This document shows, in pieces, positions 45,285 to 51,930 of a stretch of DNA of 51,930 nt; within the stretch, counting starts at the first letter, position 1, and every line of letters starts with the position of its first letter. A model generated the notes under the pieces. It saw only the letters and a list, made by a program, of their open reading frames with translations. It searched no databases and was not told the origin of the DNA. The position numbers and the translations under genes are program-made. The stretch comes from Pseudoxanthomonas taiwanensis (lineage in GTDB: Bacteria; Pseudomonadota; Gammaproteobacteria; Xanthomonadales; Xanthomonadaceae), in the NCBI RefSeq assembly GCF_010093135.1, contig NZ_PDWK01000013.1, forward strand, positions 1 to 51,930, in the 5' to 3' direction.

Positions 45285-45450
45285 AAAAGGGAAGTCCGGT
45301 GCGTCCTGCCCTGCAGGACAATTCCGGCGCTGCCCCGCAGCGGTAATTGGAAACGAACCCCGCCATCGCACTGGCCCACCGGCCGGGAAGCGGCGGACAG
45401 TAGGCACGCGGCCCCGGCCGCCCGTCCATGAGCCCGAAGACCTGCCCCGG
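45285..45450 (+). promoter_or_regulatory. Cobalamin riboswitch of metE
   Basis: Aptamer blocks in order: GGGAAGTCCGGTGCG (45289-45303), ATTCCGGCGCTGCCCCGC with AGCGGTAA (45321-45347), CACTGG, CGGGAAGCGG and the B12 box AGCCCGAAGACCTGCC (45431-45446). In many bacteria B12 bound to such a leader shuts off metE because MetH can be used instead. Confidence 0.95.
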
Positions 45451-45592
45451 CCGGAAGACGCGTCCGTCTTCCGCCTGACCTGGAGCCTCCGCGGGGAGGT
45501 GGCCGGAGGCATCGCGTGGCCGTGGCCACGCAGTGTTCCCGCGCCCGTCCCCCTGGCTGCTCCGGCTCGCCCGCGGGGGCGAAGGTCGCCAT

Positions 45593-45640
45593 GGCGGCGT
45601 GCGCGGTGTCCAGCCGCGCACGCCGCCGGTCCTTCGTTCC
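45593..45640 (+). terminator. Probable expression-platform hairpin of the metE riboswitch
   Basis: A perfect 14-bp stem (45593-45606 with 45614-45627), seven-base loop, followed by a T-rich but interrupted run (GTCCTTCGTTCCTC). It lies 150 bases after the aptamer and 30 before the metE ribosome site, so it could be the conditional terminator. Confidence 0.6.
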
Positions 45641-45669
45641 TCATCGTCCACGCATGAGGAATCACATCG

Positions 45670-47955
45670 ATGACACTGACCACCAACCTCGGCTTTCCCC
45701 GCATCGGGCCACGCCGCGAACTGAAGCGGGCCCTGGAAGCCCACTGGCGCGGCGAGCTGCCCGCCACGCAACTGCTCGACACCGCGCGGGAGCTGCGCGC
45801 CCGCCACTGGCGGCTGCAACGGGAGGCCGGCATCGACCTGCCGCCCTCCAACGACTTCTCGCTGTACGACCAGGTCCTGGACACGGCGTTGCTGTTCGAC
45901 GCGATCCCCCGGCGCTACCGCGCCGTGGTCGAGGCGGCACCGCTGGCCGGCTACTTCGCCATGGCGCGCGGACTGCAGCGCCCGGGCATCGACCTGCACG
46001 CGCTGGAGATGACCAAGTGGTTCGACACCAACTACCACTACCTCGTGCCCGAGCTGGAGGCCGGCCAGGACTTCGCCCTGCGCGGCGACACGCCGGTGGC
46101 GCAGTACCTGGAGGCGCGCAGGCTCGGCATCGAGACCCGGCCGGTCCTGATCGGGCCGGTCACCTTCCTGTGGCTGTCCAAGACGGTCGACGGCAGCGAC
46201 CGCTTCGCGCTGCTGGACCGGCTGGTCCCGGCCTATGTGCAGCTGCTGGAGAAACTGCACGCGGCGGGCGCGGGCTGGGTCCAGGTCGACGAGCCGGCGC
46301 TGGTGCTGGACCTGCCGGAGCCGGTTCGCGACGCCTGCCGCCGGGCCTATGCGGCTCTGGCAGCCGGCCCCCGGCCGAAACTGATGCTCGCCTCCTACTT
46401 CGGCGCGCTCGGCGACAACCTGCAGCTGGCCGCATCGCTGCCGGTGGACGGCCTGCACCTGGACCTGGTCCGCGCCCCCGAGCAGCTGGAAGCGGCGCTG
46501 GATGCGCTGCCGCCCGGGCGCATGCTGTCGCTGGGCCTGGTGGACGGGCGCAACGTATGGCGCACGCGCCTGGACAACGCGCTGCTGCTGGCGCGGTACG
46601 CGCGCACCCGGCTCGGCGCGGACAACGTGTGCCTGGCGCCGTCGTGTTCGCTGCTGCACGTGCCGGTGGACCTGGACGCCGAGAACGGCCTGGATCCGGA
46701 ACTGCGCTCCTGGCTGTCCTTCGCCAAGCAGAAGCTCGGCGAGATCCGGGTGCTGGCCGATGCCCTGGATGGCCACCCTGGTGCCGAGGCCGCGCTGGAG
46801 GACGCACGCCTGCGCCACGCCTCGCGCCGCGCCTCCACGCGCGTGCACCGGCCGGAGGTGGCGCAGCGCGTGGCCGCCATCGACCCGGCGCTGGGCCGCC
46901 GCGTCTCGGACTACCCGGCGCGCCGCCAGGCCCAGCAGGCGGCCCTGGCATTGCCGCCGTACCCGACCACGACCATCGGCTCCTTCCCGCAGACCCGCCA
47001 GGTGCGCGAGGCGCGGGCGAAGTTCAAGTCGGGCAAGCTGGAGGGGGCGGCCTATGAGGCGTTCCTGGAGGCGCAGATCGAACAGTGCGTGCGCTTCCAG
47101 GAGCAGGTCGGGATCGACGTCCTGGTCCACGGCGAGTTCGAGCGCAACGACATGGTCGAGTATTTCGGCGAACAGCTGGACGGCTTCGCGTTCACCAGGC
47201 TGGGCTGGGTGCAGAGCTACGGCAGCCGTTGCGTGAAACCCCCGGTGATCTTCGGTGACGTGGCGCGGCCGGCGCCGATGACGGTGCGCTGGGCGCGGTA
47301 CGCCCAGTCGCTGACCTCGCGCCCGGTCAAGGGCATGCTCACCGGCCCGGTGACCCTGATGCAGTGGTCGTTCGTGCGCGACGACCAGCCGCGCGCGGAC
47401 ACCTGCAGGCAGATCGCACTGGCCCTGCGCGACGAAGTCCTGGACCTGGAGGCGGCCGGCATCCGGGTGATCCAGATCGACGAACCGGCCCTGCGCGAGG
47501 GGCTGCCACTGCGGCGCGCGCACTGGGACGCCTACCTGGAATGGGCGGTCGAATGCTTCCGCCTGTGCGCGTCCGGGGTGGACGATGCCACCCAGATCCA
47601 CACCCACATGTGCTACGCCGAATTCAACGACATCATCCAGGCGGTGGCGGCGATGGACGCGGACGTGATCTCGATCGAGACCTCGCGCTCGCGGATGGAG
47701 CTGCTGGATGCCTTCGCCAGGTTCCGCTACCCCAACCAGATCGGCCCGGGCGTGTACGACATCCACTCCCCGCGCATCCCCACCACCGCCGAGATGGTGG
47801 AACTGCTCGGCAAGGCGCGGGAGGTGCTGGCGCCGGACCAGCTGTGGGTGAACCCGGACTGCGGGCTGAAGACACGCGGCTGGGAGGAAACGGACCTGGC
47901 GCTGCGCAGGATGGTCGAGGCGGCCATGGTCATGCGCGAATCGGCCGCCCGGTGA
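45670..47955 (+). CDS. metE: Cobalamin-independent methionine synthase
   Basis: 761 aa, full length, two homologous barrels. N-terminal LGFPRIGPRRELKRALE and C-terminal zinc ligands in QIHTHMCYAEFND (His, Cys) and NPDCGLKTR (Cys), plus YPTTTIGSFPQTRQVR at the start of the second barrel, are all intact. It transfers the methyl group of 5-methyltetrahydropteroyltri-glutamate to homocysteine. GAGGA precedes ATG 45670. Control by the upstream cobalamin riboswitch is expected. Confidence 0.96.
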   Translation: MTLTTNLGFPRIGPRRELKRALEAHWRGELPATQLLDTARELRARHWRLQREAGIDLPPSNDFSLYDQVLDTALLFDAIPRRYRAVVEAAPLAGYFAMARGLQRPGIDLHALEMTKWFDTNYHYLVPELEAGQDFALRGDTPVAQYLEARRLGIETRPVLIGPVTFLWLSKTVDGSDRFALLDRLVPAYVQLLEKLHAAGAGWVQVDEPALVLDLPEPVRDACRRAYAALAAGPRPKLMLASYFGALGDNLQLAASLPVDGLHLDLVRAPEQLEAALDALPPGRMLSLGLVDGRNVWRTRLDNALLLARYARTRLGADNVCLAPSCSLLHVPVDLDAENGLDPELRSWLSFAKQKLGEIRVLADALDGHPGAEAALEDARLRHASRRASTRVHRPEVAQRVAAIDPALGRRVSDYPARRQAQQAALALPPYPTTTIGSFPQTRQVREARAKFKSGKLEGAAYEAFLEAQIEQCVRFQEQVGIDVLVHGEFERNDMVEYFGEQLDGFAFTRLGWVQSYGSRCVKPPVIFGDVARPAPMTVRWARYAQSLTSRPVKGMLTGPVTLMQWSFVRDDQPRADTCRQIALALRDEVLDLEAAGIRVIQIDEPALREGLPLRRAHWDAYLEWAVECFRLCASGVDDATQIHTHMCYAEFNDIIQAVAAMDADVISIETSRSRMELLDAFARFRYPNQIGPGVYDIHSPRIPTTAEMVELLGKAREVLAPDQLWVNPDCGLKTRGWEETDLALRRMVEAAMVMRESAAR

Positions 47956-47993
47956 CGCGGCGGGGGGGCGTCCCCGCGCCACCCTGCCGCGGG

Positions 47994-48023
47994 CCGCGCC
48001 GGGGGCCATGGCGCCCGGCGCGG
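47994..48023. terminator. Hairpin between convergent metE and glmS
   Basis: A 10-bp perfect GC stem (47994-48003 with 48014-48023) with a ten-base loop, placed between two convergent stops. Confidence 0.6.
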
Positions 48024-48057
48024 TGCAGCGCACCCGCGCCGCCCCGGCCGATGCCGG

Positions 48058-49890
<1,833 letters not shown>

Positions 49891-49987
49891 TGCGCTGCTT
49901 CCATCCGTGACAAGGCCCGTGATTCTAGCCGAGCGGCCCGGCGCACCCGGGCGCCGCGGCGGGCGCGGCCGCCGTCCGGCCAGCTTC

Positions 49988-50082
49988 CGGACAGCTTGGC
50001 CGGAATTGTCCGGACCGGCCCGCCGGCGGTGTCCGCGCGGGTGTCCGGCGGACACCGCGGACACCGTGAACGGCGGCGGACA
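49988..50082 (+). promoter_or_regulatory. Array of TGTCCG/CGGACA sites, likely enhancer-binding sites
   Basis: TGTCCG occurs at 50007, 50030 and 50042 and CGGACA at 49988, 50049, 50058 and 50077; the pair 50042/50049 forms one compact palindrome and 50030/50058 a wider one. The array lies 25-120 bases upstream of the sigma-54 promoter, the distance range used by NtrC-type activators. Confidence 0.65.
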
Positions 50083-50106
50083 CCCTTGCGCATCAATGGC
50101 TTGCGC

Positions 50107-50123
50107 TTGGCACGGGGCCTGCA
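50107..50123 (+). promoter_or_regulatory. Sigma-54 promoter
   Basis: TTGGCACG-GGGC-CTGCA matches the consensus TTGGCACG-N4-TTGCA at all but one base and with exact spacing. Start of transcription is expected near 50135, and an AGGAGG-like site (50129-50135) and ATG 50157 follow. Confidence 0.75.
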
Positions 50124-50156
50124 CAGGCAGGAGGGACACCACACCCCCGGACCCGC

Positions 50157-50320
50157 ATGATCCGCGACACCTCCGCCCAGGACCGCCCCCTCTCGACCAC
50201 TCCCGTTCCCCGCTGGCGCCGCTGGCTGTGGCCGGCCGCCGGCGGCGCGGTCTCCAACAACGAGCTGGCACGTGCCCGCGACGCGCTGGAGAAGGCCCGG
50301 ATCGGCCTGGAGACCTCGGC
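50157..50320 (+). pseudogene. Remnant of an efflux periplasmic adaptor (HlyD/MacA type)
   Basis: ATG 50157 opens with [20 protein letters not shown], then [10 protein letters not shown], an N-terminal cytoplasmic tail typical of adaptors of sigma-54-controlled ABC efflux operons in this family. Instead of the membrane helix and lipoyl domain, the frame jumps directly to [20 protein letters not shown], which resembles the coiled-coil hairpin of the same proteins, and then degenerates after about residue 55. A normal adaptor is about 400 aa, so an internal deletion plus loss of the C-terminus is likely. No ABC transporter genes follow; the next gene is convergent. Confidence 0.6.
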
Positions 50321-50373
50321 CGGCGCCTTGCGGCGACCGGCCCTTCCTTTTGCCGTACCCGTGACCGGGCGGC

Positions 50374-51624
50374 TCAGCCGCCGGTGGCCTCCTCCGCCAT
50401 CTGCGCGGCCACCTGCTCGGCCTGGCGCAGCACGCGTAGGATGTTGCCGCCCCAGATGTTGGCCAGGTCCTGCTCGCTGTAGCCAGCCTCCAGCAGGGCC
50501 TGGGTGATGCGCGGCAGCGCGGACACGTCCTCCAGCCCCTGCACGCCGCCACCGCCGTCCCAGTCGGCACCGATGCCCACGTGCTCGGGCCCGGCCACCT
50601 CGAGGATGTGCAGCAGGTGGCGCATGTAGTCCTCGAACGTGGCCTGGGCCAGCGGGTAGCGGGCGTCGATGGCGTCGCGCTCGCGCAGGTAGGCGGCCAC
50701 CTGCTCCGGCGGCAGCTTTTCGTAGTCGCCGAAGCGCGCCTCCAGCTCGTCCATGGCGCGCTTGCGCTCCGGGCTTTCCTCGCGCGGGATGAGGTAGCCC
50801 GGATAGGCGTTGACGTGGATCACACCACCCTTGGCCGCCAGCCTGCGGATGCGCTCGTCGTCGATGTTGCGCGGATGCTCGTACACCGCATCGGAGCTGG
50901 TGTGCGAGAGCACGATCGGCGCGCGCGACAGCTCCAGCAGCTGGTCGAACACCAGGTCGCTGGCATGCGAGGCATCCAGCACGATGCCCAAGCGGTTGGC
51001 CTCGGCCACCAGCGCCTTGCCGGCCGGGCTCAGGCCGTTCCATTCCGGCGCGGAGTTGGCCGAATCGCCGAAGTCGTTGTTGCCGATGTGGGTGATGCCC
51101 AGCATGCGCAGACCCAGGGCGTGGTAGGCGGTCAGCAGCGTGGGATCGCTGGCCAGCGGCGAGGCGTTCTCCATGCTGATGAACACCACACGCTTGCCGG
51201 CCGCGGCGATGCGGACCGCGTCGTCGGCGCTCAGCGCCAGCTCGAAGTGCTGCGGATGGGCCGCCACCATCTCGCGGATCTCGACCAGGCGCTTGAGGCC
51301 GTGGTCGCGCGCCCGGCGGTTGCCTTCGGGGGTGCGTTCGCCCTGGCCGGTGTAGATCACCCAGAAGCCGCCGTCCAGGCCGCCCTTGCGCATGCGCGGC
51401 AGGTCCACCTGGGACAGGTCGCGCTCGTGGCTGTGGTCGTCGAGGATGCTCCAGCCGGGCCGGGCGAAGTTGGCCGGCGTATCCAGGTGGGTGTCCAGCA
51501 CCAGCAGGCGCTCGTGGATGCGCGCGGCCTCCTGCGGATCGACCTTCTTCCCGGCGGCTTCGGATGCGTACGGCCAGGCTAGGGCCAGGCTCGCGGCCAG
51601 CGTCGCGGCTACAACTGCTTTCAT
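50374..51624 (-). CDS. Membrane dipeptidase (peptidase M19), exported
   Basis: 416 aa. A signal peptide (VVAATLAASLALAWPYASEAA) is followed by the M19 amidohydrolase barrel: metal ligands in VLDTHLDTP, the bridging region FISMENASPL, ITHIGNNDFGDS, VLDASHASDLV and VLSHTSS, and GIGADWDGGGGV near the C-terminus. The family removes N-terminal residues from dipeptides, including D-amino-acid types, in the periplasm. ATG 51624 is used; the longer frame upstream lacks a signal. Next upstream is the rRNA terminator, so it has its own promoter in 51625-51820, where none stands out. Confidence 0.9.
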   Translation of the reverse strand: MKAVVAATLAASLALAWPYASEAAGKKVDPQEAARIHERLLVLDTHLDTPANFARPGWSILDDHSHERDLSQVDLPRMRKGGLDGGFWVIYTGQGERTPEGNRRARDHGLKRLVEIREMVAAHPQHFELALSADDAVRIAAAGKRVVFISMENASPLASDPTLLTAYHALGLRMLGITHIGNNDFGDSANSAPEWNGLSPAGKALVAEANRLGIVLDASHASDLVFDQLLELSRAPIVLSHTSSDAVYEHPRNIDDERIRRLAAKGGVIHVNAYPGYLIPREESPERKRAMDELEARFGDYEKLPPEQVAAYLRERDAIDARYPLAQATFEDYMRHLLHILEVAGPEHVGIGADWDGGGGVQGLEDVSALPRITQALLEAGYSEQDLANIWGGNILRVLRQAEQVAAQMAEEATGG

Positions 51625-51821
51625 CGGCTCTCCCCCATGACAGGTCCGCCGATTGTTGGCGATGCGGGCCGCCGCGTACAGGTACGGAAGTCCTGCTTCC
51701 CCCGGGGGCATCCGCCTCGGCCCGGTACATGGCCGGCGCGCCCTTTCCGTCTTCGGGTTTGTGGGGGTGACGGGTGGTCAGGTGGGGCTGCGTCTGTCGG
51801 GGTGTGGGTTTGGGCTGGCGC

Positions 51822-51857
51822 AAAGAAGAACCCCCAGGCTTTTGGCCTGGGGGTTCG
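51822..51857 (-). terminator. Intrinsic terminator of the rRNA operon
   Basis: A 12-bp stem (51845-51856 with 51828-51839), five-base loop and a TTCTTTG tail on the minus strand, ten bases past the 5S end. Confidence 0.85.
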
Positions 51858-51866
51858 GGGTAAAGA

Positions 51867-51930
51867 CCCTGGCGATGACCTACTCTCGCATGGGAAGCCC
51901 ACACTACCATCGGCGCTGTTGCGTTTCACT
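51867..51930 (-). rRNA. rrf: 5S ribosomal RNA, 3' part
   Basis: The complement reads AGTGAAACGCAACAGCGCCG, then GATGGTAGTGTGGG and ATGCGAGAGTAGGTCATCG, the conserved 3' half of gammaproteobacterial 5S rRNA. About 64 of about 115 bases are present; the rest, and presumably the 16S-23S genes, lie beyond the window end. Confidence 0.95.

Noticed and set aside
49891-49990. glmS ribozyme or other RNA switch before glmS
   Set aside because: No conserved ribozyme core is recognisable and the leader is only a few dozen bases; such ribozymes are typical of Gram-positives.

Overview
The window is very GC-rich, and its gene content and order fit the Xanthomonadaceae (Gammaproteobacteria; a Lysobacter, Luteimonas or Pseudoxanthomonas-like organism). 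The best clue is cystathionine beta-synthase, then metB, then an O-antigen locus that starts with wzm and wzt; in Xanthomonas the hypervariable LPS locus is known to sit beside metB. Supporting clues are an adjacent fabA-fabB pair, the maleylacetoacetate isomerase/fumarylacetoacetase pair and REP-like hairpins. The species itself cannot be read from the sequence.

Layout. Positions 1-3042 are scrambled: a 127-base exact copy of part of gmhB, the 3' part of an IS5-type element, and two truncated genes facing each other (a HAD/UbiA-type fragment and a frameshifted LTA-synthase-like gene). From 3301 to 18075 nearly everything is on the minus strand and translationally coupled. Read 5' to 3' it is: cystathionine beta-synthase, metB, wzm, wzt, a 1098-aa methyltransferase/coiled-coil/double-glycosyltransferase protein, and the complete GDP-D-glycero-alpha-D-manno-heptose pathway (hddA, gmhA, hddC, gmhB). 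A lipoprotein, a large membrane protein and a polyprenyl-phosphate glycosyltransferase follow. Together these would make heptose-containing O-antigen, cap it and export it by an ABC transporter.

From 18232 to 38895 lie mostly housekeeping genes: a YdcH-like protein, a DUF4398/OmpA-like envelope pair, pilU, tyrosine degradation, a DEAD-box helicase, a secreted beta-propeller protein, queD, a phasin, bioD, free-methionine-sulfoxide reductase, a TfoX-C protein, a cobalamin riboswitch with btuB, gph, dinB, fabA-fabB, prlC and a Cds1-like PLP enzyme. From 38982 to 45127 there is a helical orphan protein and a Wadjet/MksBEF-like SMC operon, jetA-jetB-jetC, with no jetD nuclease next to it. A second cobalamin riboswitch precedes metE, so B12 status would control both B12 import and B12-independent methionine synthesis.

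The last part holds glmS, a sigma-54 promoter with an enhancer-site array that now drives only a wrecked efflux-adaptor gene, a secreted M19 dipeptidase, and the 3' end of a 5S rRNA with its terminator. The candidates most worth following up are the chain-capping fusion protein beside Wzm/Wzt, the JetD-less Jet operon, the orphan sigma-54 control region, and a small-RNA-like transcription unit at 18513-18703. The left end should be treated as a possible assembly artefact.
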